64,000 bases of DNA from Nocardioides mangrovi (GCF_020073815.1 NZ_JAIQZJ010000008.1:228397-292396); one strand, 5' to 3'. Shown: positions 17,966 to 26,710, numbered from the stretch's first letter. Made by a program: numbers and translations. The notes: a model not told the origin generated them from the sequence alone.

Positions 17966-18743
17966 GCGCACGCACGTGGTCGAGGAGCGCCCGGTCGAAC
18001 GCGGCCGGGTTCTCCCAGGCCGGGGAGTGACCGGCGGCCGGGACGACCACGAGCCGAGCATCGGGCACGCCGTCGGCCAGTGCGGCCATCCGGGCCGGCG
18101 GCATGTAGTGATCGGCCTCGCCAGCGACGAAGAGCGCGGGGACGCGGACGGCGGCCAGCCGCGCGCGGGTGACCTCGACCCCCGGCGGCTGCAGCACGCG
18201 CCGCTCGACCGCGCGCCCGGTCAGCATCGACCAGCGGGCGGCGCCCGCGGGGTGGGCGTACCGGTAGGCGGCGGACAGCTCGCGCAGCTCGGGTGGGAGT
18301 GCCTCGAGCTCGGAAGGAACCAGCCTGGCCGTCTCGGCGACGAAGTCAGGGTCGTTCACCCCGCACAGGCTGGCCGCCAGGGTCACGCTCAGGAGTCGCT
18401 CCGGGTGCTGGATCGCCGCGGCCGCCGCAGCGAATCCGCCGATCGCCGTGCCGACGAGATGGACCTGTGCGAGCCCCAGCGCGTCGAGGACGGCGACCAG
18501 GTCTCCCGTCATGGTCCCCGCGTCGTCGGCCGGCCCGGGGTCGGAGCCGCGGTGTCCGCGACGGGACCACGCCACCACGCGGAGGCCGGCGGCGGCCACG
18601 GACTGCATCTGAGGCTCCCAGAGCTCGCCGCTTCCCCAGGCTGCGTGCACGAGGACGACGGGTGGGCCCGATCCGGCCTCCCAGACGGCCACCTGGTGGG
18701 TCGGGAGGGTGACCCGGCCGCGCCGTACGCGGAACAGGGTCAC
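17958..18743 (-). CDS. Alpha/beta-hydrolase-fold protein lacking the nucleophile serine
   Basis: This 261-residue protein resembles 3-oxoadipate enol-lactonase and meta-cleavage hydrolases: VVLVHAAWGSGELW forms the oxyanion strand, ALFVAGEADHYMPP carries the acid, and AAGHSPAWENP carries the His. The nucleophile elbow, normally GxSxG, reads GTAIGG: the codon is GCG, so Ser is replaced by Ala. It may therefore be a non-hydrolytic member (lyase, cofactor-free oxygenase-like) or an inactive paralogue. It overlaps the BBE gene upstream by 4 bp (start 18743, BBE stop 18740) and the 17375 gene downstream. Confidence 0.8.
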   Translation of the reverse strand: MTLFRVRRGRVTLPTHQVAVWEAGSGPPVVLVHAAWGSGELWEPQMQSVAAAGLRVVAWSRRGHRGSDPGPADDAGTMTGDLVAVLDALGLAQVHLVGTAIGGFAAAAAAIQHPERLLSVTLAASLCGVNDPDFVAETARLVPSELEALPPELRELSAAYRYAHPAGAARWSMLTGRAVERRVLQPPGVEVTRARLAAVRVPALFVAGEADHYMPPARMAALADGVPDARLVVVPAAGHSPAWENPAAFDRALLDHVRAHA

Positions 18744-20116
18744 CGGGACCGCAGGTGATCTCCGAGCGCGGTCGTGGACTCGTGCGGCTGCAGGTAGGAG
18801 ACGAACCGGCGATCGGGGTCGTAGGTCTCGCGCAGGTCCTCGAGCCGAGCCGCCTGCGCCGGCTCGAGACCCTTGGCCGGCCGGTCGGCCGGATTGGCGT
18901 CGGAGAACTGGGCACCCTCGTCGATGTCGGCGAAGGCGTCCAGCGACGAGTGCGCCCAGCTCTCGAGCCGGAGGTCGTCGGCCGGGTCCGTCCAGACCGC
19001 ATTGGGGGAGAAGTACAGCGTGCCCTGCGTCGACCAGCAGGCATCGTCACGGATGGGGTATCCACCCCAGAGCATCCAGAAGAGGAAGCTCGAGGGCGTG
19101 GGGATGCTCGACATCGTCCCTCCACCGGCGGCGAGGATGCGGTCGATCGGCGCGCTCGTCCACACGCCGTCCAGCGCGTAGCGGTTGCCCTGGGGCATGC
19201 CGACCTCCGCCACGGCGTGGAGCTGAGCGATGCTCGACGGTGCTCGATCGACGACCGCGAGCGCGTGCTTGCGGAAGGGTGCGGACTCGAAGACCTCGTA
19301 GATCTCGTCGGCCGTCTCGTCCTGGCAGAAGCCGACACCGATGAGGCTGGTGGTCGGGCGGTCGTACTCCGTGGACCAGCCGACCTTGCCGGCGATCTCG
19401 AGCGAGCGCGAGGTCTCGGGGAGCGCCTCGTAGGACCACGCGAGCACCTCGTCCCGCATGGTCTCGGGGTAGACCATGCTGCTGCGCAGCACCTGCGTGT
19501 ACGCCGGGTAGGTCCGCAGGTGGTAGCAGACCACGACGCCGAAGAAGCCGGGACCGGCGCCGCGGACGGCCCACATCAGGTCGGGGTGCGTCTCGTCGTC
19601 GGCGTGGACCAGCGAGCCGTCGGCGAGGACGACGTCCACGGCGACGATGCTGAGCGCCGCCGGGCCGAGCTTGCGGGAGTTCCAGCCGTAGCCGCCGCCG
19701 ATGAGGAATCCGCCGAGCCCGACGGTCGGGTAGTGACCGACGGGAAAGGTCAGCCCGCGCGCGTCGAGGGCCGCGTTGGCGGCGCCCGCCCGGACGCCGG
19801 GCTGGACCCGGGCGACCCCCCGGTCGGCGTCGATCTGGAGGGAGTCCAGCGCCGAGAGATCGAGCAGCAGCGCGTCCTGCCGCAGCCCGCTCGCGACGAA
19901 GCTGTGGCCGCCGGAGCGGATCCCGACCTGGAGCCCCTCGCGAGCGGCGAGCCGCACCGCGGCCTGGACGTCCTCGACGCTGCGCGCCCGTACGATGGCC
20001 GCGGGTTCGCGTCGCGTCGTGCGTCCGTTCCAGATCGCGTCGAGGCGGGCGTCCTCGTAGGCCGGCTCCCCGCGGCGCAGCAGGATGTCAGTGAGTTCTG
20101 CGGTGGTCGACTTCAC
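18740..20116 (-). CDS. FAD-linked oxidoreductase (berberine-bridge-enzyme type)
   Basis: This 458-residue protein has a PCMH-type FAD domain (IVRARSVEDVQAAVRLA at residues 41-57). RSGGH at 68-72 predicts 8-alpha-histidyl FAD attachment at His71 or the adjacent His. GLGGFLIGGGYGWNSRKLG follows, where bicovalent enzymes would have a Cys, so it is likely mono-covalent. The BBE tail (FAD-proximal YD.. DRRFVSYLQPHE) is present. I chose GTG 20116 rather than an ATG at 20152 because the latter would place an operator and promoter inside the gene, and TACTCT lies 7 bp before the GTG. It oxidises an alcohol or a ring carbon; the substrate is unknown. Confidence 0.88.
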   Translation of the reverse strand: MKSTTAELTDILLRRGEPAYEDARLDAIWNGRTTRREPAAIVRARSVEDVQAAVRLAAREGLQVGIRSGGHSFVASGLRQDALLLDLSALDSLQIDADRGVARVQPGVRAGAANAALDARGLTFPVGHYPTVGLGGFLIGGGYGWNSRKLGPAALSIVAVDVVLADGSLVHADDETHPDLMWAVRGAGPGFFGVVVCYHLRTYPAYTQVLRSSMVYPETMRDEVLAWSYEALPETSRSLEIAGKVGWSTEYDRPTTSLIGVGFCQDETADEIYEVFESAPFRKHALAVVDRAPSSIAQLHAVAEVGMPQGNRYALDGVWTSAPIDRILAAGGGTMSSIPTPSSFLFWMLWGGYPIRDDACWSTQGTLYFSPNAVWTDPADDLRLESWAHSSLDAFADIDEGAQFSDANPADRPAKGLEPAQAARLEDLRETYDPDRRFVSYLQPHESTTALGDHLRSR

Positions 20117-20123
20117 ACGTGCC

Positions 20124-20152
20124 AGAGTAGGCGAGTGTCGACAGAACGGCAA
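20124..20152 (-). promoter_or_regulatory. Promoter with operator A (TGTCGACA at 20136-20143)
   Basis: On the minus strand TTGCCG (20152-20147), a 17-bp spacer and TACTCT (20129-20124) precede the GTG at 20116 by 7 bp, giving a leaderless transcript. The palindrome TGTCGACA lies in the spacer. Its partner, operator B, is 64 bp upstream. Confidence 0.6.
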
Positions 20153-20199
20153 TGCAGGCCGGCGGATTTCCGATGCGAGTGCGATCGACGGGCGGAAAC

Positions 20200-20207
20200 T
20201 GTCGACA
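20200..20207. promoter_or_regulatory. Operator B (TGTCGACA)
   Basis: Exact palindrome in context AAACTGTCGACAGAAC. Centre-to-centre distance to operator A is 64 bp (about six turns). It lies 45 bp beyond the stop of the LigI-like gene and belongs to the same control region. Confidence 0.6.
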
Positions 20208-20251
20208 GAACCCGGAAGGATGCCGCCACGATCGGGTGTGGCGCGGCTCGG

Positions 20252-21169
20252 TCAGAAGCCGAACAGCTCGGCCGGGTTGGTCACCATCAGCCGCTCCAGG
20301 GCCGCGTCCGTCGGCGCGATCCGGGCGAGCAGGTCGACCAGCAGGCCGTCGTCGGGGGCGTCGCCCTCGATGTTGGTGTGGGGGTAGTCGGTCCCCCACA
20401 CCACGCGCTCGGGGAAACGCGCGACCAGGAGTGCCGCCAGCGCCACGGCGTCGGCGTACGGCGGGCCGGTGCGCGAGAGCCGGTCGATGCCGCTCACCTT
20501 CACCCAGACGTTCCCGCGCTCGAGCAGGTTCGTGAGCGACCGCACCGGCTGCCCGTCGAGGCCCTCGGTCAGGTCGACGCGGGCCATGTGGTCGATCACG
20601 ACCGGTCCGGGGACGGCGGAGATCATCGACTCCTGGTCGACGATCCCCGAGCCCTGGACATGGATCTCGGCGTGCCAGCCGAGGTCGGCGACGGCGGCGA
20701 GCACGGACTGCTGCTCGTCGGGGAGCGGATCGTCGCCGAGGTGGGGCATGAAGTGCAGCCGGGCTCCGCACACCCCTGACCGGTCGAGCTCCTCGAGCTC
20801 GGCCGCGGTGACCTCGGGGCCCAGGATCGCGACCCCGCGGCGCCGCTCCGGATCCGCGCGGAGCGCGTCGAGCAGGGCGCTGTGATCGGTCCCGTGGCAC
20901 GACGACTGCACGATCACCGCACGCTCGAGGCCGAGGAACGTCTGGAGCTCCGCGACCTGCTGGCGGGGTGCGTCGACCGGTGTGAACGTGCGATCGGGCG
21001 AGTAGGGGAAGACCTCGTGCGGCCCGAAGACGTGGCAGTGCGAGTCGGTGCTGCCGGGCGGGAGCACCAGGTGCGGGCGGCGGGGGGAGGGGTGCGGCCC
21101 GGGGTTTCCCGGGCTCGGGGCCACCGGGTCCAGGGCCGGCGCCGGGGAGACGGGCAGGATCCTAGTCAC
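20252..21169 (-). CDS. Amidohydrolase of the 2-pyrone-4,6-dicarboxylate lactonase (LigI) type
   Basis: This 305-residue TIM-barrel hydrolase shows DSHCHVFGPHEVFPYSPDR near residues 42-60, where HxH binds metal and the FPYxxxRxYTPxDA continuation is specific to LigI-like enzymes. EIHVQG and DHMARVDL carry the other His residues, and WGTDYPHTN carries the late Asp. LigI hydrolyses the cyclic lactone 2-pyrone-4,6-dicarboxylate in protocatechuate and syringate degradation. Here a lactone or related cyclic ester is likely, but identity is not proven. The start GTG 21169 overlaps the SDR stop by 8 bp. It is third in the unit 22519-20252. Confidence 0.85.
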   Translation of the reverse strand: MTRILPVSPAPALDPVAPSPGNPGPHPSPRRPHLVLPPGSTDSHCHVFGPHEVFPYSPDRTFTPVDAPRQQVAELQTFLGLERAVIVQSSCHGTDHSALLDALRADPERRRGVAILGPEVTAAELEELDRSGVCGARLHFMPHLGDDPLPDEQQSVLAAVADLGWHAEIHVQGSGIVDQESMISAVPGPVVIDHMARVDLTEGLDGQPVRSLTNLLERGNVWVKVSGIDRLSRTGPPYADAVALAALLVARFPERVVWGTDYPHTNIEGDAPDDGLLVDLLARIAPTDAALERLMVTNPAELFGF

Positions 21170-21974
21170 AGCGCACCGTCATCCCCCCGTCGACGACGAT
21201 CTCGGCGCCGGTCACGAAGCGCGACTCCTCGCTGGCGAAGAACAGCGCGGCGTACGCCGTGTCGCGCCCGTCGCCCATGAAGCCGATGGGGATGCGGGCC
21301 TGGCGCTGCTCGAGCAGCTTCGCGACGTCACCCCCGGCGCGCTGCCCGGCGAGCCGAGCCTCGACCATCGGCGTGTGCAGCTGCCCGGGGACCACGGTGT
21401 TCACGCGGATCCGCTCGGCGGCGTACTGGACGGCCGTCACGCGCGAGAGCTGGATGATGGCGGCCTTGGCCGAGGCGTAGCCGACCTGGGCGGCGCCGGT
21501 GTAGCGCAGCCCCGAGGCGGAGGAGACGTTGATGATCGAGCCACCGCCGGCGGCGCGCATGTGGGGCACGGCGTACTTGCAGCCGAGGAAGACGCTGGTC
21601 AGGTTGACTTGGAGCTGGTCGTTCCAGGCCTCGAGGCTGAGCTGCTCCACCCCGCCGGCCCGTGATCCACCGACGTTGTTCACCAGCACGTCGAGGCCGC
21701 CCAGCTCTGCGGCGCACCCGTCGACGAACGCCTCCACCGAAGCGGGGTCGGTGACGTCGCCGACGCGGGTGACGACCGTGCCGCCCGCCTCCCGGACCTG
21801 CTTCGCGGTGACCTCCACCGACTCCTCGTCGCGGTCGACCAGGAACACCGAAGCGCCCTCCTGGGCGAAGATGACCGCCATCGCGCGGCCGTTCCCCCAA
21901 CCGGGGCCGACGCTGCCGGCGCCGGTGACCAGGGCGACCTTCCCCTCCAGCCGCCCGCCGGGTCGCCCGGTCAT
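21162..21974 (-). CDS. Short-chain dehydrogenase/reductase (SDR)
   Basis: This 270-residue classical SDR has the cofactor motif VTGAGSVGPGWGNGRAMA, an unusually long glycine loop near residues 14-31. It also has NNVGG, catalytic Ser in SSASGL, YASAKAA (Tyr/Lys pair) and the C-terminal IVVDGGMTVRCD. It reversibly oxidises a hydroxyl group with NAD(P). ATG 21974 overlaps the upstream decarboxylase-like gene by ATGA, and the stop overlaps the next gene, so the three genes CMD-SDR-LigI form one tightly coupled operon. Confidence 0.9.
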   Translation of the reverse strand: MTGRPGGRLEGKVALVTGAGSVGPGWGNGRAMAVIFAQEGASVFLVDRDEESVEVTAKQVREAGGTVVTRVGDVTDPASVEAFVDGCAAELGGLDVLVNNVGGSRAGGVEQLSLEAWNDQLQVNLTSVFLGCKYAVPHMRAAGGGSIINVSSASGLRYTGAAQVGYASAKAAIIQLSRVTAVQYAAERIRVNTVVPGQLHTPMVEARLAGQRAGGDVAKLLEQRQARIPIGFMGDGRDTAYAALFFASEESRFVTGAEIVVDGGMTVRCD

Positions 21975-22519
21975 CGGGCCACCGCCGGCGCCTCGACCTG
22001 CATGGTGACGACCAGTCGGCTGACCATGTTGTACGCCGCGACGGTCACCACCAGCTCGACCAGCTCCGCCGTCGGCAGCACGCCCGCGATCGCGTCGAAC
22101 AGGGCCTGGGGCACCGCGACCTCGCGGGTCATGGTGTCGGTCAGGCGCAGCACCTGGCGCTGCAGCGCGTCGAGGGGGCCCGCTGCCGGGTGCGCCTCGG
22201 GATCCGCCCCGGTCGGCAGGTCGCGCAGCGCCTGGAGGTGGGACGTGGTGAGTCCGGCGCGGACGGCGTCCGCCTCGTGCGAGGACCACTCGTACGGGGC
22301 GTCGTTGAGGACCGCGATGCGGAGGACGACCAGCTCCCGCAGGTCCGCGCGCAGCCCGGTGCCGCCGCGCAGCGTGCCGAGCAGCGTGTTCCAGCCGTCG
22401 GCGACGCGGGGGCTGTGGAGCAGCACCTCGTCGATGGGACGGAGCGTGCCCCCGGGGCGGCGCTGGCGGATCCGCTCGGCGACCTCGCCGTCGGGGTGAG
22501 CTGCGGGAACCCGAGCCAC
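21971..22519 (-). CDS. Carboxymuconolactone decarboxylase-family protein
   Basis: This 182-residue all-alpha protein is of the CMD/AhpD superfamily. The central ELVVLRIAVLNDAPYEWSSHE (the WxxHE active-site helix without the CxxC of AhpD) resembles 4-carboxymuconolactone decarboxylase rather than a peroxidase reductase. The start is GTG 22519, with a GAAGGGAGACAAC leader providing a ribosome binding site. It is the first gene of the minus-strand unit transcribed from the operator C promoter. It likely removes a carboxyl group from a ring or lactone intermediate, or plays a related role. Confidence 0.82.
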   Translation of the reverse strand: MARVPAAHPDGEVAERIRQRRPGGTLRPIDEVLLHSPRVADGWNTLLGTLRGGTGLRADLRELVVLRIAVLNDAPYEWSSHEADAVRAGLTTSHLQALRDLPTGADPEAHPAAGPLDALQRQVLRLTDTMTREVAVPQALFDAIAGVLPTAELVELVVTVAAYNMVSRLVVTMQVEAPAVAR

Positions 22520-22548
22520 GTTGTCTCCCTTCGTTGAAGGAACTTTCT

Positions 22549-22563
22549 ACCGTAGTGTCGACA
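22549..22563 (-). promoter_or_regulatory. -10 and operator C (TGTCGACA at 22556-22563)
   Basis: TACGGT (22554-22549, minus strand) follows the palindrome by one base, as at sites I and M. The start codon 22519 is about 23 bases after the expected transcription start. No good -35 is visible. Confidence 0.55.
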
Positions 22564-22615
22564 CATTGTCGAGTTCTGCGGCGCATCACGACTAGTGCCG
22601 GGAGAGTGGCCGGGA

Positions 22616-22626
22616 TAGTGTCGACA
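22616..22626 (+). promoter_or_regulatory. -10 (TAGTGT) overlapping operator D (22619-22626)
   Basis: TAGTGT at 22616-22621 runs into the palindrome TGTCGACA, as in the promoter at 41752. It serves the aldolase-like gene at 22679. Operator D is 63 bp from operator C. Confidence 0.5.
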
Positions 22627-22678
22627 CCGATCGCGATGATCGGATGGGTCATCGGCCCCGGAGAGAGGAACCAGCAGC

Positions 22679-24004
22679 GTGGACAAGCCCCCCGTCTTCA
22701 CGACCGAGGAGGTCGAGCTGTTCCGGAGCGAGATCGCCGCGCGCCGCTCGCCGGGCGCCTACGAGCCGGGCCGTTGGTCGGTGAGTCCGCTCAACCGCGA
22801 CCGGGGGGTGACCGGGCAGATGCCGGAGGCGATCCGGTTCCGCGACTCCACGCTGCGCTCGATCGAGACGATGCCGGGCGTGGTCGCGACCGACGACGCC
22901 AAGGCGGCGTACCTGCGTCGCTTGGTGCGGGCCGGCGTCGCCGAGGTGGTCGGTGCCGGCGCCGCCGGGCGGAGCGACGAGGCCCTGCGTCGCGAGGTCG
23001 ACACGGTCAAGGAGACCAACCCGGAGTGCCGGGTGATCTGCCCGCTGGTCTTCTCCGAGGCCGACATCGACCGCGTCTCCGCCGCGGGCTTCGACGGGGT
23101 CCAGGTCTGGGTCCAGGGATTCGGGGAGACGGCGCAGATCTACAAGCGGATCTACGACACCGCTTGGGCGGGGGAGGACTGGCGCCGGACCATGCCGGTG
23201 CAGCCCCGACGCGCGGTGCTCGACACCGCGGCCCGGCTGGTCGAGCACGCGCGAGGGCGCGGCCTGCTCGCCGCCACGCCGATGCTGATGGTCTCCTACC
23301 TGACCGAGGAGCTGCTGACCGAGACCGTGGCGGCGCTCGCCGGCGCCGGGGCGACCGAGCTCACTCTCTTCGACGGCCCCGGTGCCGTCGGTCCGGAGGC
23401 GTACGCCGCGTTGGTGGGCCAGGTGCGCGAGCTGGCGCCCGGCGTCGAGATCGGGCTGCACCCGCACAACACCTTCGGCCTGGCCGTGGCGTGCGCCGTC
23501 GCGGCGGCCCGGGCCGGCGCCGGTGTCGTCGAGCTCTCGGTCAACGGCTACTGCGGGGGCCCCGGAAACGCCGACCTGGCCGCGACGACGGCGGCCTTCG
23601 AGGTGCTCTACGGCGTGGACACCGGCATCAGGACCGAGGAGCTGACGGGGCTGGCGCGGGCGGGCGAGGAGCTGACCGGCTACGCGGTGGCCTGGAACCA
23701 CCCCGTCACGGGGACCAAGGCGTTCAACTGGGGTGGGATGGACATCATCACCCAGGAGGTCGCCGTCGACCCGCTGCTGCACAACTGCCTCGAGCCGACC
23801 CTCGTCGGCAACGAGCGCGCGGTGCCCTTCACTCCGTTCAGCGGCCCCTACACGCTGCTGGACAAGCTGTCCGCGCTGGGCATCGAGGTCGACCACGCCC
23901 AGGTGGACGCGGTGCTCGTCGCGGCACGTGAGCGGATGTCCCGCACGGGCGCCCTGCTCAGTGACGCCGAGCTGGCCGAGCTGGCCGCAGCGGTCACGGT
24001 CTAG
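22679..24004 (+). CDS. HMG-CoA lyase/isopropylmalate-synthase-like aldolase (DRE-TIM metallolyase)
   Basis: This is a 441-residue protein of the DRE-TIM family, which makes or breaks C-C bonds next to a carboxylate using a divalent metal. The usual R-D-G-x-Q start of strand 1 appears here as FRDSTLRSIETMPGV (about residues 53-67). The metal-binding HxH is in GLHPHNTFGLAVA, and NGYCGGPGNADL is the conserved 'G-G-x-G-N' loop. It is longer than HMG-CoA lyase and lacks the LeuA regulatory domain. It stands alone on the + strand opposite the CMD-SDR-LigI unit; its 3' end overlaps the MFS gene by 11 bp. The start is GTG 22679 with GAGAGAGGA upstream. The substrate is unknown; it probably performs a retro-aldol step. 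Confidence 0.78.
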   Translation: MDKPPVFTTEEVELFRSEIAARRSPGAYEPGRWSVSPLNRDRGVTGQMPEAIRFRDSTLRSIETMPGVVATDDAKAAYLRRLVRAGVAEVVGAGAAGRSDEALRREVDTVKETNPECRVICPLVFSEADIDRVSAAGFDGVQVWVQGFGETAQIYKRIYDTAWAGEDWRRTMPVQPRRAVLDTAARLVEHARGRGLLAATPMLMVSYLTEELLTETVAALAGAGATELTLFDGPGAVGPEAYAALVGQVRELAPGVEIGLHPHNTFGLAVACAVAAARAGAGVVELSVNGYCGGPGNADLAATTAAFEVLYGVDTGIRTEELTGLARAGEELTGYAVAWNHPVTGTKAFNWGGMDIITQEVAVDPLLHNCLEPTLVGNERAVPFTPFSGPYTLLDKLSALGIEVDHAQVDAVLVAARERMSRTGALLSDAELAELAAAVTV

Positions 24005-25208
24005 CCGCCCGGCGGTGCGCGGCCAGCGCCAGCAGCCCGGCCGCCGCGATCGTGACGGTCACCGGCACCAGGCTGTGTCCGGGGCTGACCCCGGTGGCGA
24101 CCGCCGCCGCGCCGGCGGCGAGGAACTGCACGGACCCCACCGCCGCGAGGGCGACGGCCGGTGCGTCCGGGCTGGCCGAGGCGGCCAGGCTGAGCGAGGC
24201 GCCGCCGACCGAGCCCTTGGCGCAGCACACGAGGAAGAAGCCCGCGAGGACCAGGGGAACCTCGCCCGTGCCGCACGCGGCGATGGCCAGGCAGCCGGCC
24301 CCGGCCAGCGTCGTCCACAGGCCGGTCGCGATCAGCCGACGGCGGCCGAGTCGGACCACCACCGCCGAGCTGAGGGCGGAGAAGGCCAGCATGCCGAGCC
24401 CGTTCACGGCGAACAGCGTGGTGAAGTCGCGGGTGCTCAGCCCGATCTCGTCGGCCACGAACGGCGCGGCTGAGATGTAGGCGAACAGGCCGGTGAAGGA
24501 CGAGACCGAGACGAGCACCTGCCAGCGGTAGGCCGGCAGCCCGGCCAGTGTCCGGATCCGCGGGCCGAGGCGGCGCAGCGCCCCCGGCTCGCGGTCCGCC
24601 ACCGGGAGGGTCTCCGCGGCGCTGAGGGCCATCGCCGTCAGCACGACCTGGGTGGCGGCGATCGCCCAGAAGATCGAGCGCCAGCCCGCCAGACCGGCCA
24701 GCCAGGCACCCAGGGTCGGTGCGAGCACCGGCCCCAGTGCGGCCACGGTGCCGATCGCGATGAAGGCGCGCGCCGCCCGGCGACCCTCGAGCAGGTCGGC
24801 GACCATGGCGCGTCCCGCGACCATCGCGGCCGCACCGCCCAGCCCCTGGAGCACGCGCCCGGCGCAGAGCACGGCGACCCCGGGCGCGGTCGCACAGACC
24901 ACGCTGCCCTGGACCAGCAGGAGCGAGCCGACGACGACCACCGGTCGGCGGCCGCGCGCGTCGGCCACGGAGCCGGCCAGGAGCTGGCCGAGCGCGAGCG
25001 GCACGAGGTAGGCGGTCAGCGTCGCCTGCACCGTGGACTGCCCGACGCCGAGCTCGTCGGCGATCTCCGGGAGTGCGGGCAGGTACATGTCGGTCGCGAA
25101 CGGAGAGACCGTCGCCAGCCCACCGAGCAGCAGGACGAGGCGAAGCCCGAGCCTGCGCTCGGCGGCGGATCCGACCGCGGCCCCCGGCGCCGCCGAGCCG
25201 GTGCTCAG
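23994..25208 (-). CDS. MFS transporter of the Bcr/CflA type, start uncertain
   Basis: This is a 12-TM protein of about 404 residues with SPFATDMYLPALPEIADEL (the N-terminal signature of Bcr/CflA drug/sulfonamide exporters) and ADARGRRPVVVVGS in loop 2-3. No ATG or GTG is found at the expected place. The best candidate is CTG 25208, overlapping the esterase stop as CTGA, since the next Met lies inside TM1. The reading frame stays open far upstream but there overlaps the esterase gene. It is the last gene of the FAH-VOC-esterase-MFS unit and may export or import the pathway substrate or a toxic intermediate. Confidence 0.75.
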   Translation of the reverse strand: MSTGSAAPGAAVGSAAERRLGLRLVLLLGGLATVSPFATDMYLPALPEIADELGVGQSTVQATLTAYLVPLALGQLLAGSVADARGRRPVVVVGSLLLVQGSVVCATAPGVAVLCAGRVLQGLGGAAAMVAGRAMVADLLEGRRAARAFIAIGTVAALGPVLAPTLGAWLAGLAGWRSIFWAIAATQVVLTAMALSAAETLPVADREPGALRRLGPRIRTLAGLPAYRWQVLVSVSSFTGLFAYISAAPFVADEIGLSTRDFTTLFAVNGLGMLAFSALSSAVVVRLGRRRLIATGLWTTLAGAGCLAIAACGTGEVPLVLAGFFLVCCAKGSVGGASLSLAASASPDAPAVALAAVGSVQFLAAGAAAVATGVSPGHSLVPVTVTIAAAGLLALAAHRRAARP

Positions 25209-26710
25209 AGCGGTCTCGGGAGCGTGGCGAGCGCCTCGAGGGCTGCGACGCGGGGGACGGGCTCGACCCGGAGCCGGGTTCCGAGCACCAGGGCTCGGGC
25301 CTCGGGAGTGGTGTCGAAGCCGGGCCACGCGGGGAGCGCGCCGCCGTTCGGGTCGAGGTCGGTCACGAAGCGCGCCCAGGTGTCGGCCGTGACCCGGGCG
25401 AGCTCGCGGTCCGCCTCCGTCCACGGCCACCGTCGACAGTCGAGGTTGTCGCCGGTGTAGGGGAGCTCGGCGGTGTGGAAGACCCCGTAGCCGGTCCCGC
25501 CGTCCGGGGGCGGCGCCAGGTCGAGGTCGGGAGGCAGCGGCGGCGCGTGGTCGAAGCGGTAGACCCAGGTCGGCGCGCCGGACGTGTCGACGTGGGTGCG
25601 CGCCCACCGCCACACCGGCCCGCCGAAGCGGGTCTCGCTGGTGAAGGCGCGGGCTGAGGCGGCGATCTCGGCGGGGCCGACCGGGTAGTGGGGGGCCAGC
25701 ACGCGGGCGTGCGGCCCGGACGTCACCCGCTCGCGCAGCGCGTCGGCGGCCCCGGCCGGGGTGTAGAGCGCGCCCTCGTCGGAGTTCCAGCCCACCAGCA
25801 GGGGCACCGCGGCCTGATGCCCCGCCTCGAAGACCTCGGTCGTGTCGGTGGTTAGCAGGCGGCCGTCGAGCACGACGCCGAGGTGTGCGTCGAGGAGGAG
25901 GGACACCGGGGGCAGGCGACGGAGCTGCTCGAGCGGTACGGCGCCGAGCGGGCCGAGCGCCCGTACGCCCTCCTGCTGGGCCTCCTCCTGGGTGGCCATC
26001 GCGCCCTCGCCCCGGTGGATGCCGGCCGAGCTCTGGCCCAGGGCCGCCCGGAAGAGCCCCCGGGCCGCGGGGGCGGCCATCAGGTGGTTGACGATCGCCG
26101 CGCCGGCCGAGTTGCCGGCCAGGGTGACGCGATCGGGATCGCCCCCGAAGGCCGCGATGTTCTCGCGCACCCAGCGGAGGGCGGCGAGCACGTCGAGCGG
26201 CCCGTAGTTGCCGGAGGCTCCGTGCTCGTCCTCCGCGGCCAGCTCGGGGTGGGCCAGGTAGCCGAGGGCGCCGACCCTCAGGGTGAGCGTCACGACGACC
26301 ACGCCGCGACGGGCCATCGACGCACCGTCGTGGATCTCCTGCCCGCCGTGGCCGAACCGGTTGCCTCCGCCCTGGAGGAAGACGAGCACCGGGAGTCCGC
26401 CACCCCCGGGATCAGGGCTCCAGACATTGAGGTAGAGGCAGTCCTCGCTCATGACCAGAGCTCGGGAGTCGGCGAAGTTGGTGTGCCACATGATGCTGTT
26501 GCGCGGCGGCTGCGGCTGCACCGGCGCAGGTCCGGGCTGCAGCGCGGGGCGATCGCCGTCCCACGCCGCGGGCGGCGCCGGTGGACGCCAGCGCAGCGGC
26601 CCGACGGGCGGGGCGGCGTACGGGATCCCGCGGAAGGCGGCCACCCCACCCGCGCTCGCTCCCAGCAGGGCGCCGGAGGCGACGCGGGTCCTCACCTGGT
26701 CGGTGCTCAT
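25205..26710 (-). CDS. Type B carboxylesterase
   Basis: This 501-residue serine hydrolase is of the para-nitrobenzyl esterase/cholinesterase type. Markers are AAFRGIPYAAPPVGPLRW, SEDCLYLNVWSP, an oxyanion loop QGGGNRFG (HGGG in most relatives, with Gln in place of His), nucleophile elbow GNSAGAA (usually GESAGA, here E to N), and VFHTAELPY with the catalytic His. There is no signal peptide, so it is cytoplasmic. The start ATG 26710 has GAGGAGCGAG upstream. It likely cleaves an ester or lactone of the imported compound, with the MFS gene immediately downstream. Confidence 0.9.
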   Translation of the reverse strand: MSTDQVRTRVASGALLGASAGGVAAFRGIPYAAPPVGPLRWRPPAPPAAWDGDRPALQPGPAPVQPQPPRNSIMWHTNFADSRALVMSEDCLYLNVWSPDPGGGGLPVLVFLQGGGNRFGHGGQEIHDGASMARRGVVVVTLTLRVGALGYLAHPELAAEDEHGASGNYGPLDVLAALRWVRENIAAFGGDPDRVTLAGNSAGAAIVNHLMAAPAARGLFRAALGQSSAGIHRGEGAMATQEEAQQEGVRALGPLGAVPLEQLRRLPPVSLLLDAHLGVVLDGRLLTTDTTEVFEAGHQAAVPLLVGWNSDEGALYTPAGAADALRERVTSGPHARVLAPHYPVGPAEIAASARAFTSETRFGGPVWRWARTHVDTSGAPTWVYRFDHAPPLPPDLDLAPPPDGGTGYGVFHTAELPYTGDNLDCRRWPWTEADRELARVTADTWARFVTDLDPNGGALPAWPGFDTTPEARALVLGTRLRVEPVPRVAALEALATLPRPL

